Part shown: in pieces, positions 12,001-22,300 of the stretch
Numbering within the stretch: position 1 is the stretch's first letter
How the letters are laid out: every line of letters starts with the position of its first letter
From: Edaphochlamys debaryana
Lineage: Eukaryota; Chlorophyta; Chlorophyceae; Chlamydomonadales
Length of the DNA stretch: 64,000 nt
Assembly (NCBI GenBank): GCA_016858145.1
Contig: JAEHOE010000145.1
Location: 248,001-312,000 of the forward strand
Direction: 5' to 3'
Made by a program: the position numbers and the translations under genes
The notes under the pieces: generated by a model
Told to the model about the DNA's origin: nothing
Databases searched by the model: none
Seen by the model: the letters and a program-made list of their open reading frames with translations, nothing else

Positions 12001-12540
12001 GGCACACGGGACACAGCGCCTGTCTGGCAAGAAGATGGTGCAGACGCCCTGGGCCCAGCGGGCACCGCGAACACCGCCGGCATCGCCGCAGCGGCGGAGG
12101 CTGTCAGCCCGAGCCACAATGCACCGCTGCAGCTGCAGCTTTCGGTCCGGGAGGCGGGCCTGGCGGCGGCTATGCGGCGGTCATGCATGATGCTTGAGGC
12201 GGCGCTCGCATCCCGCCGATACGAGCTGGCGGCAGTTCGCGCCTCGGACCAAGCATCGGCAGCTGCCGCCGCGGCGGCGGCAACAATAGCCGTTGCTGCG
12301 GGGGCGCCGGTAACTCGAGCAGCGCCTTCACCAAGACCACTGAGCCCTAAAAGGACGACACGGTCGCGCGCCGGCGGCGGTCAAGTTGGCGCACCCGACA
12401 CGACAGCACCCGTCACGGCGGCACTCGCAGCGGGCGCGGCAACTGCCGCAGCGCCGGCGCGGCAGCTAGTTGGAGACGAGGAGTTCCTGGCGCGCACCTA
12501 CCGCAGCGTTAGCAAGCAACTCAATTTCGATGACCTGTAA
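6084..12540 (+). CDS. large Ala-rich protein, spliced; unknown function
   Basis: Exons read by eye: 6084-6227, 6290-6697, 6770-7156, 7287-7460, 7576-8007, 8113-10213, 10333-10514, 10594-12540, joined by GT-AG introns of 62-130 nt. The first five introns are phase 0, the sixth phase 1, the seventh phase 0; every junction keeps one frame to the TAA at 12538. A further 99-nt in-frame intron (11255-11353, GTGAGG donor, T-rich acceptor) is likely. The product is about 1,891 residues (1,924 if that intron is retained). Residues about 250-400 read like ARM/HEAT helical repeats. Later parts are Ala/Pro-rich and disordered-looking, with basic clusters such as RRSSRIKRRR (about residue 899), LRRSSRRR and SIKRRR that could be nuclear localisation signals. 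The ATG at 6084 is the first in frame; exon 1 is 48 codons. I do not recognise the family; a nuclear scaffold-like role is inference only. Confidence 0.8.
11255..11353 (+). other. probable 99-nt in-frame intron
   Basis: Within the last long exon a GTGAGG donor (11255) and a pyrimidine-rich acceptor ending in CAG at 11353 bracket 99 nt, exactly 33 codons without a stop. Its size matches the other introns of this gene (62-130 nt), and the intervening peptide (Cys/His/Arg-rich) differs in composition from its Ala-rich surroundings. The reading frame survives whether it is spliced or retained, so sequence alone cannot decide. Confidence 0.55.
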
Positions 12541-13324
12541 TCTTGCGCTGATGCAACGGCAGCGACTTAATACCGGAGTACCCCCAAGAGTCGTGCCCAG
12601 GAGTGCTGGGCAGGTGCAGTGCTAGTGTGTGATAGTAAAGGGAGGAGCTTATGTAGGCCGCTGGATGCTTTGCAAGTTGCGTTGGTGCTAGCCGAGCCGC
12701 GGTATGCAGAACCTAATTGGAGACGCAGACATCTCCTGGCGAGTAGGGTTGCTCCTCCGAGACGTTGGTCAGCAAGTAGGGTGTGTGCTGAGGTTAGGCT
12801 TTCGTCGGACTGCACAGGTTGGACCTCGACCCTGCCGCTATCCGCAGTCTGCGCGTGCCGAGCCTGCGGGTCAACAGCTTGAACGTCCACTTCATGCGTC
12901 AACCGGAACAGTCAAATTCTGGCCCGCCCGGACCTTCTACCTACCCTGCCGTACGACGCACGACACACGAAGCATGACTTGCTCCGTTTTTGGCCTTTCA
13001 TTTGCCGGGGGGCGGGCGCTTGTGAGCTTCAGGCCCAGGCCCGGTCCGCGCTTGCCATGGAAGACAAGGAGGTTACAACTGTCGGCAAGGACAAGGGCTG
13101 CTCGACTGATTCCAGGCATCGCGGGCGGGAGGGCCGTCTACCGAGGCGCCAGAGCTTAGGACTATCCTCGTGCAGCTCCGTAGCAGGTGCGGACAAGATC
13201 GGGAGTGGGCCAAATGGTGGGGCAAGCCTGACGCGGAAGAAAACGTTCTGCTGCGCAGCGAGGCGGGCTCGCCCCCCCAAAAAACACAGCCGCGTGAGAC
13301 GTCACGTCACGTGATGGGGTGGGA

Positions 13325-13392
13325 AGGCTGTGGCATGTGAGGTGTAGAAGACATCAACGAAACGAGGCGCTTGGTTGTGGCGTAGGGCATGT
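13325..13392 (+). repeat. short dispersed repeat, copy 1
   Basis: A block of about 60 bp beginning near 'agacatcaacgaaacgagg' and running through 'cgcttggttgtggcgtaggg' recurs at 17331-17384 with a few substitutions, in the same orientation. The flanks do not match beyond it. Origin unknown. Confidence 0.75.
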
Positions 13393-13588
13393 GGGGTAAA
13401 ATGGCTGCAGTCCGAGAGGGGCTCACGAGTGTTCATGGTATTGGCATCCGTGCTTGCGGTCTCGTTACGTGCGGCGACATATGTTTCCGGCTTGTGCACG
13501 GCACGTAGCGTGGGTGTCGGTGTGCAGGTGGCACACCCAGTTGGTGGCGCTCTCGCTCAACCCCTCCCCTTCTGGAGGCGGTTCCTGC

Positions 13589-13593
13589 TGTAA
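13589..13593 (+). terminator. candidate poly(A) signal TGTAA
   Basis: TGTAA is the usual poly(A) signal of volvocine algae. This is the first clean TGTAA on the + strand downstream of the stop at 12540 (apart from the one overlapping the stop itself). It implies a 3' UTR of about 1.05 kb, long but within the range for these algae. No other gene is evident between the stop and this site. Confidence 0.45.
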
Positions 13594-14174
13594 CCATCGC
13601 ATCCTACAGGCGTGCTGAGGAAGGGGAGGGACCGAGAGGCGCTCACTGCAGAGGCAGCCCAGGGAGGTGGGCAAGGGAACTGCTGCCAGCTACCGTCGCG
13701 CTAGCTGTCTCGCTACGTGCGGCCCAGGAGAAGCTGGGTGGCTGGTACGTTTCCGGCTTGTTCGTTCACGGCTCGGGATGAACACGGCGTCAACACGTTC
13801 CGGCGACTTCCTGCGTCGTCGGCGCCGTTCGCAGAGTATGGTCGCGACGGACATGCTAGGACATGCGCTAGGACATGCGGCCATCAGGAGGCAAACTTCT
13901 TTACTGCCAAAGAGGATAACGCTGTCGGGCGGACACAGCGTATACAACCGGTTGCTTCTTGCGCGACAGTTCGCAACAGCGCTCGCGGCGCCGGACCGAA
14001 TCGGCGGATCGCTTACTTATACTTGCGAGGGGGAAATCGCGGCCTTTGCACTACCCTTACCGCCACGCCTGCGCCGCCGTCCACGACCTATTCATACGGC
14101 TGAGACTTCTAACCTCGCTCCCCCATCTCGTCCCGGCGGGCGAATTAAACTAAGATCCGGGGCGAATTAAATTA

Positions 14175-14298
14175 AGGGGCGGGGGGTGCCTTTGACCCCA
14201 AAAGCCCTGTCTTGCCCCTGAAGGGGCGAGCCAACTAAGGGCCGGGGGGTGCCTTTGACCCCAAAAGCCCTGTCTTGCCCCTGAAGGGGCGAGCCAAC
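14175..14298 (+). repeat. 63-bp tandem duplication
   Basis: Two adjacent, nearly identical 63-bp units each contain 'tgcctttgaccccaaaagcc' and end in 'gagccaac'. Each holds a small inverted repeat, GCCCCT-GA-AGGGGC. The minus-strand frames that cross it simply repeat the same peptide. Nothing gene-like is visible from 13594 to 15552. Confidence 0.9.
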
Positions 14299-15552
14299 CC
14301 GGAACGGCGTGCGCGGGAGTGGGGCGCTTGCGGGCCGGGGCGCTTGGAGGTTGGAGCTGGGTCGGGGGGTGCATGACAGGGCACGAGGGGCCTCGGCGTG
14401 CCCGCTGCGTGCCGTGCTGCGTGCGGGGGGTCCCCAGCCTTCCGCCTGCACTGAGCCAAATGAAAGGCCACCAAATCCGTTCGGTCTAGCAGCTCAAGTC
14501 AGCACGGAGCGCCCTTAGCCCTCCCCAGGGCGTCCCGCGGCCCCTGCGTTCTGCCCTTCGGTTCACACGGCACTCTGCTTCTACGCTGGGGCACTGCCTG
14601 GCGGTGGGGGCGCGTTTTGACCCATCAAGTCACGCACGCTTTCCCCAACCAACGACCACCGATGGACCCTCACAGCAGTCTAAGATACGTTCTCGCATGG
14701 ACATGTGTGCGGCCATCACCCGCGTATGTCTTGGCAGCGATTGGCAGCGCGGGGGGGACGGTCCTTGTGCGGCAGCGGAGTGGCATGCCGACATGTCTGG
14801 CCTCAACTGCTGACGGTCTGGTCTCGGCAGGCAGATGGTGCGAGGCCAGGCATTTTGGCTCCAAAATGGTGGCAAACTTGCGTTCAGCCGGTGGGAGGCT
14901 GAGGGTTGAGCAAGGGCGCGGACCTCTGATGTAGCAGAGGATAGCTTGGTTGAGTAGAGTTTGGTGCTGGGGGGCGCACGATGAACGCACACCCATGCAT
15001 GCCCAGTGGACCCGCGATCCCACCAGGTCCCAACCGTCGACCCCGCGACCACGATGGTGGCCGCGCGCCGCGGCCCCCGTGCGTCCGTGCGTCCAACGCC
15101 CCAATACTCGCCACACGAACCGCTGCCGGTGGGGAGGGGCGACCGGCCGGCCCCTGACGCAACACCTTATGCGGCGACTGGTGCACGAACACGGTGCCCC
15201 ATACTTTGCGGGGCAAGGGAGAGTGCGAGGTGCGGAGACACGTGTGCAGCACCACCCGTCGACATGCCTAGTGGCACAAGAATGGACAGCCGGCTCCGAG
15301 CTAAGGTGTGGACGCTTGCGAGCGGTCCCACTTGGCGGGATACATAGCACGAGCCAAGCTGTGTGTGCTCTTTAGCGAGGCTCAAAAGAGCCAAGTGTGC
15401 GTGTGAGAGCGCGAGGGACAGGGACAGGGACGTCCAAGGGCACGTGGCCCGCGGACTTGAGCATCCGAGCAGGGATACAGCAACGGACTGCAGTGGAGCT
15501 AACGAGGGTGTGTCGACCAGCACAGAACCGGGACAGCCCCACCCTGCACCCC

Positions 15553-15752
15553 CGAGGAGCTGGGGTGGAAGCTGGGCCTGGGTGGGCCTGGCGGGGAGGA
15601 GCTGGGGTAGAAGCTAGCCCCACGGCGGAGCTGGGGTAGAAGCTGGCCCCGACGGAGGAGCTGGGGTAGAAGCTAGCCCAGACGGAGGAGCGGGGGTAGA
15701 AGATGGCCAAGGAAGGTGGGGTGGAAGGTGAAGCTGGGGTAGAAGCTGGGCC
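15553..15752 (+). repeat. about 30-bp degenerate minisatellite
   Basis: About six degenerate units with the core 'gaggagctggggtagaagct' followed by 'agccccgac' and variants. Unit length wobbles around 30 bp and the last units lose parts. No gene is seen on either side. Confidence 0.85.
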
Positions 15753-17330
15753 CGGCCGAGCCCCGCTGGTCCCGGGGGTACATAAGCAGGGTCGAACACC
15801 AGTACAGGGGAGAGCCCGACAGCGCCAGAGCGACCTATCCCCTCACTGCGCCATAGACTAGTCAGCCGAGAGCCGACAGAGCCCGCTGACAGCTAGCGAC
15901 AGGAGCAGGCAGGCGACATCTGTATTGCCTCGGACAGTTGCGACGTAGGCCGGCCGGACACGAGTTTCTGGTATACGCTAGGCCCACTTACCGATAGCGC
16001 ACACTCGGGCGTTGACCCATACCTGAGGTGCAGGGAGCTGACCATTATGCAGTCTCCCGGCACCTGAGCATCTGACGTGGAGTTCCACGCTGCTGCACGG
16101 TTAAGGCAGCCCAAGTGATATCTGAGCCAGAGGGCGTGTGCCTGTCTGGAAGACCGTGGTGTCTCGCCGTGCTCGCCACCATCACCCGCGCTCCCGAGCA
16201 TCGCGTGACCACCCCTGGTTATATCTCCGGCCCGTGACCCCACCCGGTGTCCCGGCCCTGTCCATATATCCTGCCCCGCTTACACAGGCACAGCAACTAC
16301 ACTCTACGGAGTATCGGGGTAGGACGCTGAGTGAGACAGCATCAAGTGGCCCCAGCACGACAGGCACGCTCAGCGAAGGCCCATCAGCCCCTAGCGACCT
16401 GCACAGCCTCCCACCAACCCCGCAGCACCTATCTGTAGTTATCCTGCCGCCACAGACACATACGACTCAGTCACAGCACGTCGAGTAGCAACCAGTCCTA
16501 GGCGTCCTCATACGTCTGCTGGGGAAGCAGTGTGCTAGGTCACGTCCCGACAGGCTTTGCACCCCCCTCCGCACGCAAAAATTTCTGGGTTTCCGTCTAT
16601 AGGCGGGTGCCGCCTCTTTGTAGCGGCACCCCAGCCTCCCCCACGACCCACTACTCGCCTTGCGCTACGTCTACACCCCTACTCGCCTGGGGCTGTGGGG
16701 CAGGACAGGGTGAAGTTGCTTTTAGCCTGCCGACGGTGGGGCTGACAGCGGTATATCGATGCAGCAGAGCAGTGCTGGTGGAACCGAGTCAGAGGCTGCC
16801 CAGTTTGAGCTTGACCAGGCAAATATGCCAGTGCAGGGCCCGCTGGCCTGCCATGCGAACCACACCGTGCCACACGAACTTCGCTCCCGGCTGCCGGCTC
16901 CATCCATAGCCTTTTTCGATCCGCAAGGATTCCCCGTGCATAGGCGGCTATGCTTCACACGCATACCGCTCCTAATTCACTGACTGCTTATCTCACCCCC
17001 ACTCCCGCCCAAGCACCACCCCTACCCAGCCCGGGGTTTGGGATTTGCCTGGCATCATTGGCCTGCCTTAGGGGTGAGAGGGTGGGGCGGAGTTTGCATG
17101 CGGGGCCTGGGGTTACAGGGAGGGAACCCCTGTCGGCTGAGGCCCCACTCAGCGGGAAGTCCCTTCAGTTCCCACCCCAGGGCTGGCCCTTCCCCAGAGC
17201 TGGCCCTTGCCCAGAGCTGGCTGGGCTTCCTCCCCCGTAGCCGGTCCTTCCCCAAACCTCACCCTCGCGAGCCCACACTTCCAACTATGAGGGAGGGGCC
17301 AACTCTCGGGATGGGGAAGGCTGGGACTCG
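15753..17330. other. intergenic, no gene seen
   Basis: I found no frame with recognisable domains or convincing splice sites. A short run of direct repeats, 'agctggcccttccccagag'-like, lies at about 17180-17222. Other parts look like single-copy intergenic DNA or unrecognised mobile-element remnants. Confidence 0.4.
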
Positions 17331-17384
17331 GGGGATAGAAGACATCAACGAAGCGAAGCGCTTGGTTGTGGCGTAGGGCGTGTT
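17331..17384 (+). repeat. short dispersed repeat, copy 2
   Basis: Second copy of the block at 13325-13392, differing at several positions (for example 'cgaagcgaagcgcttgg' in place of 'cgaaacgaggcgcttgg'). The match stops just after 'gtagggc'. Confidence 0.75.
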
Positions 17385-17432
17385 CCGCGGACTACGCAGA
17401 CCTGTGGGGAGCTTACCGAGTGTGGTCGTTGC

Positions 17433-17505
17433 CTGGGACTCTGGGGACTCTGGGGACTCTGGGGACTCTGGGGACTCTGGGGACTGTGGGGACTGGGGAA
17501 CTTGG
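17433..17505 (+). repeat. 9-bp minisatellite
   Basis: About eight head-to-tail units of 'ctggggact', the last few degenerate. The 9-bp period keeps each frame open and gives a Gly-Asp-Ser tripeptide repeat on + and Pro-Glu-Ser/Pro-Gln-Ser on -, which I take to be incidental. Confidence 0.9.
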
Positions 17506-18496
17506 GGACTTGGGAGTTGGCGACGGCTGGGGACTTGGGGCAGGCTGAGACCTGGGGGAAGGCGTGGGGCGTGAGGCGTTTGGCACAGGATGGTTGCAAC
17601 TGGTTCGGAGACGGCCTGATGAAACCCACGGACACGCCTAGGTGATGAGCCTGGGCCAGCCCGAGCCCTCCCCAACCTCCTACCCCGTTTGTCGGGCGCC
17701 AGAACCTTACGATTATTGTATCTGGGCTCCTCTTGCCGAGCTCTCTACACTTGAGGCGTGATCTGAGACGCGCCTATCCCCCCCCCTTGGACCCTAGCCC
17801 ATCCGTTGAGCTCGGCCATGCCATGCCGCCCGGCGCCGTTATGCCAGGGCGCTCAGTCACGTGTGGGGGTGTGGCCCACAGCTTGTGCAGCCCTACATGC
17901 CACAGTCGGCGGCAACGGAGACGAGGCCACGGCCCCGACAGAAGGTAGCCAGCGCGAGCCTTGCACTTTACACGCGAATACAGCTAACGTCCACCCTGTG
18001 ACTGTTGAGCCACATCATCTTGTCCGCGGCCATCTCAACGCCTTGTATCCCTCTCGACTGGGCACAGAGGTGGGTGGCTACGGGCTAGGGTAGGCCAGTG
18101 ACGATGTGAGCATCCTTGGCCTCACAGCACGCCTCCCTGGGCACTTCCCCCCTGCTTAGGGGGCGGACCCGGGTAGTTGTCAGCGGCTGACCGCTGCACG
18201 CACGTTGCTTTACCTTCCTACGTTTCACCCCGGTCAGGCGTGCCCGCCATAGCCATAGCCGCATCTTACGCAGGCTTGCACATTACGGCAGCCTCCGTTG
18301 CCAATACGCGTATTAATACGCAAGACGGTCCGCTCCTTGCTAATAACACGACATAACACGGAAAAATACGGCACGGCAGCCCACGTAGCCGCCTTAACTT
18401 CAAGCGCAGGGTAGTGTGAACTGCTGCGATTTGTTCCACAGCCCTCCGCCGTCGGCTTCCTGGCCTTTGCAGCGTGTGCGTGCATAGCTGCCCCGA
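17506..18496. other. intergenic, 5' flank of the Dualen-like element
   Basis: No gene seen. From about 18240 the DNA becomes more AT-rich and contains a perfect 14-bp palindrome, GCGTATTAATACGC (18308-18321). Its core matches the palindrome inside the element at 18980-18995. This upstream part is absent from the second copy of the element's 5' end (57483 onward), so whether it belongs to the element is open. Confidence 0.4.
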
Positions 18497-18979
18497 CCCC
18501 GGACGGTGCGCAGGAAGGGCCTCGGTGCGATTGTTCTCCAGCCCTCCCCGCCGGCCCTCCTCCGGTTCTCCTTCGCGTCTGCCACGGCGCGTCTCCCTTC
18601 ACGTTCAGGTCTGTATGATGATGCTGGGCGGGTCCGGGACTGTAGCGAGCCGCCGGAGACGCTGCGCGCCCGACCCGCACGCTCAGGTAACCTGCCCCAG
18701 GTAACTCGTGGGTGGGAGGCTTCGGACGGCTTCGGGCGGTTTTAGAAGACTTCGACTTGCCGCCTGGTAAGGTGACACCGCTCTCGGCTCGCAAGAGCAG
18801 GGATGCGGGTGGTCGCCAACCAGTGCACTTGTTGCATTGCTGGCCTTGCTTTTCGCGTAACTCGTCTCCCGTGTCTCCTTTCCTCGCCGGCCCACACGAG
18901 CGCAGCGTGCCAGGACCCACGTTACCCCCCCCCCCCCCTCGCCGGCCCCCGCCCGGCTGCCCCGTCCCCCGCCCCGCAT

Positions 18980-18995
18980 GCCGTATTAATACGGC
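18980..18995. promoter_or_regulatory. perfect 16-bp palindrome in the element's 5' region
   Basis: GCCGTATTAATACGGC is fully self-complementary and is kept in the second 5' fragment near 57963-57978. A related palindrome lies at 18308-18321, and further 'ccgtat...tacgg' half-sites follow to about 19038. It could be a protein-binding site for promoter function; no evidence beyond symmetry. Confidence 0.5.
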
Positions 18996-19202
18996 AGCGA
19001 GATGCCGTATCCTTATTATTACGGGGACCAATACGTATCGGCAACCCTGGAGTTACCCCTCAAAACGGGATTCCTGGCAACTGCAGCCACCACCAGCCGT
19101 CCCTCAGCCCGCCGCCGCCCTGGCTTGCGGGTGGTAGGTGCCGCGCGGTGCCGCGGTCTCCTCTACGCCCGCTCCCTCTGAAGTAGGGTTGACGTAGTAG
19201 AT

Positions 19203-19237
19203 ACTAGTATCTAGTACTCGATGTACTAGATACTAGT
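19203..19237 (+). promoter_or_regulatory. 15-bp perfect hairpin in the element's leader
   Basis: ACTAGTATCTAGTAC (19203-19217) and GTACTAGATACTAGT (19223-19237) are perfect reverse complements around a 5-nt loop. The left part also forms an alternative 14-bp palindrome, AGATACTAGTATCT (19198-19211). The hairpin is unchanged in the other 5' fragment at 58187-58221. It lies about 140 nt upstream of the long open frame, so it may be an RNA or DNA structure of the 5' UTR. Confidence 0.75.
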
Positions 19238-19375
19238 CGTTTGTTAGACTTAGATAGGCCCCGCTACGAGGAGAAAGGTGGTCAGGACTTGGTCTTTTCG
19301 AGTGAAACCGGGTTTATTCTGTAGCTTTTGGCGCCCTCTTTTTAGATGTCATATGGCCCATTTGTTTGAGAGGGT

Positions 19376-22300
19376 GTGCACCACGCCCGTAATGGGCGCT
19401 GCTCCCTAGGGGCCAGGGACCCTGGGCGGGCCCTCAGGCACCCCAACTGGCGGTCCGGAGCCAAGCGTGCCATCGTGCTCTGCGCTGCATTGCGCTTTGC
19501 TTTAACCCCAACTGCAACACAGCTGGCCGTCCGTCACCCCCAAGCATCCTGGCCTTTCCGCAAGTCCAGCAGGCGCACGCATCACAGCGCGCGCCCCGCC
19601 ACTCCTCACCCTGCAGCCCGACTTACCGTCGGCCCTGCCGCCCGCCCTGCACCCCGCCCCGCCACTCGGCCCCCCGCTGGCCCCACACCCCGCCCTGCCC
19701 ACAACCCGGCCGCGAGCCCCACAGCTGGGCCTGCTCCGGGCCCGGCCACCAGCCCTGCGCCTGGCCCTAACCCCAACCGCCCCCTCGACCCCGCCCCCCC
19801 CCCTGCGCCCACTCACGCCCCCAATGGCGCTCCCCCCCGCGGATGGCTGCGAGTCACCACGCACAACGTAATGGGCCTACGTGCCCACTGGGAAACAACC
19901 CTGACCAACCTTATGGACTGGGACGCGGACATAGCCATCCTGACCGAAACCAAACTCCGCGCACACGCAGACAAATGTTTCACCCTCTCCGCCAAAAAAA
20001 CCCTATCCTCATACCACGTGACCCAGAGCAACCGCCCGCGCCCCACGCACACCGACCCGGGCTCCGCAGGGGTGCTGGTCTGCGTCTCAGATCGTCTGGC
20101 CCTTGCACACCACATCCGCACAGTGAGCCCCCCCACCCATCTCCAAGGCTACCTATGCCACTGTGTCATCACGCCCCCTAGGTCTACACCGCTCCACGTC
20201 ATTGCAGTATATGCGCCCGATGACACCTCCATCCGCCACGCCATCTACACGCACTGTACGGAAGCTGCCCGGCGGGCACGCGCCGACGGCCACCACCTAC
20301 TCGTCAGCGGGGACTTCAATGCCGCCCCCTTCTACATCGACCGAAGGGGCTCTGCCCGTACCTCCGCGGACCGTGCCCACGCCGAGTATATCCGTCTTGG
20401 CAAATGGAAGCCCGCGTCCCTTAGCAAACGCCGGCACACATTTGTCCGCAGCTGTGCGGATGCGTCATTGGCTAGCTCCAGCCGCATAGACGACACGCTC
20501 CTTCTTGACCGCTCATGGAGCGCCTGCCGGGAACAAGGGATACACGAGTCTGTTTCAACCAGTGGCTGCAACTCAGACCACCGGGTCCTCACAACCCTCC
20601 TCCCGCTCGCCGGGCTGCAACTCTGCCGCCGCCACCAGGCCCCCTCGGCCCCTTCGGCCCCAAGAAGTCCCAGCTGGGCTACTGTGGCGCTTCCCCTCAC
20701 CTCAGTGACCAAGCTCAAGGCAGCTACCGCCATCGAGACGGCCCTTGCGCCCCACATCGCCGCCCTCTCGGTGGCCCTAGAGCCGGCCGCCAAACGCATC
20801 CAAGCCGCTGCCATCGCCCTCGACGGTGCCGCCAGCACACCACCTGCCGCGGGGCACGGCGAACGCACGCTCCAGGACCTGCGGGACGCACAGGAGGTAC
20901 AGTCAGTCAACGTTGATGCGGCTGCCGCTGCCGTCCAGTCGGCCCTCGAAGCGGCCATGACCGCCCTGCTACAGGCATGCCCGCACAAACCCCCCTGGAC
21001 ACCGCGCCGCCACGCTAGCGGCCCCGCACGCCATCGGATACGCCGGCTGATGAAAGCCCACGCTGCTGCCAAGGAAGCCCTCGCCACGGCCCTCCTCCCT
21101 CCCCCCGCCCCACCCGCTCAGTCACCTCAACCGGGCACAGCCGCCCGCCGGGCCCCCCTGCAACCCCCCACCCCTGCCGCGGCCGCTGAGGTGATCGCAG
21201 ATCGCAGGGCGCGCACTCAGGCCCTCAAAGCCGAGCTCCACTCGGAGGTCCGTGCCCTACGCAAGACCACTAGCCAAGCCGCAGCCCGCCGCTTCCAGAA
21301 GCTGCTCGCCACGCGACCCAAGCTGGGTCACAAGCAGGTCTTCGCCAACCCTGATGCCGCCCCCCCTGGCCTCCCAGCCGTACGACACCCCACCACAGGC
21401 CACGTGGAAACCGAAGCCGAGGGCATCCTCTCCGCCGTCCACACGTACTACAGCAACCTGGCGAAGCCCACGTCTGGCCCCCGTACTGGCCGCTACCGCC
21501 CTGCTGAGGCCCCCCGCAACTACCCCTGGCCCGCACTCGCCGCTGGCGACAAAAGTTTCCGCCTCAGCAACGCCGCCGACCCCACCGCCACCTCTCTCCT
21601 CCCGCAGATCGCCGATCCAATCAATTTCGACTCCTGCCTCCGCCACCTGAGCAACAACAAAGCCCCAGGGCCCGACGGCATTCCTAACGAGCTGCTAAAG
21701 CTCCTCCCCCCTCCCATGCAGTCTCTCATCCACAGCCTTCTGCTAGTTATGTGGGCCAAGGCCGAGACGCCCACCCCCTGGACCGCCTCCGACACGGTCT
21801 TAATCCCGAAACCCAAGGGCGACCCACTTGAGCTGAAAAATAAGCGCCCCATTGCCCTCGCCAACACCCTCTACAAGCTCTGGACCAGTCTCATCACCGT
21901 CGGTGTAACGCAGTACTGCGCAGACCACGGCATCCTATCTGAGACCCAAGAGGGCTTCCGCCCCTCCCGCAACACCGAGCGCATGATCCACACGCTGCTG
22001 CGTGCCATCGAAGATGCAGCACTCAACCAGCGGGACCTGTACGCGCTCTACATAGACTACAGCTCCGCCTTTAACACCATAGATCACGACTGCCTGCTCC
22101 GCATCCTGTACGACCTCGGCTTCCCCACAGATCTGATCGACGTTGTCCACAACCTGTACGGCACTGCCCGCACCCGCATACGCACGGAACACGGCACAAC
22201 CCCTGACATTGCTATTGAACGCGGCACCGTCCAGGGTGACACGCTCAGTCCCATCCTCTTCATCATCTACATGGAGCCCCTCCTACGATGGCTGCACTAC

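Noticed and set aside
14175..14298. 63-bp duplication considered as a CRISPR-like array
   Set aside because: Only two adjacent units without spacers; a simple tandem duplication in a eukaryotic genome.
17366..17675. Gly-Asp-Ser or Pro-Glu-Ser repeat proteins
   Set aside because: Product of the 9-bp minisatellite read in frame.
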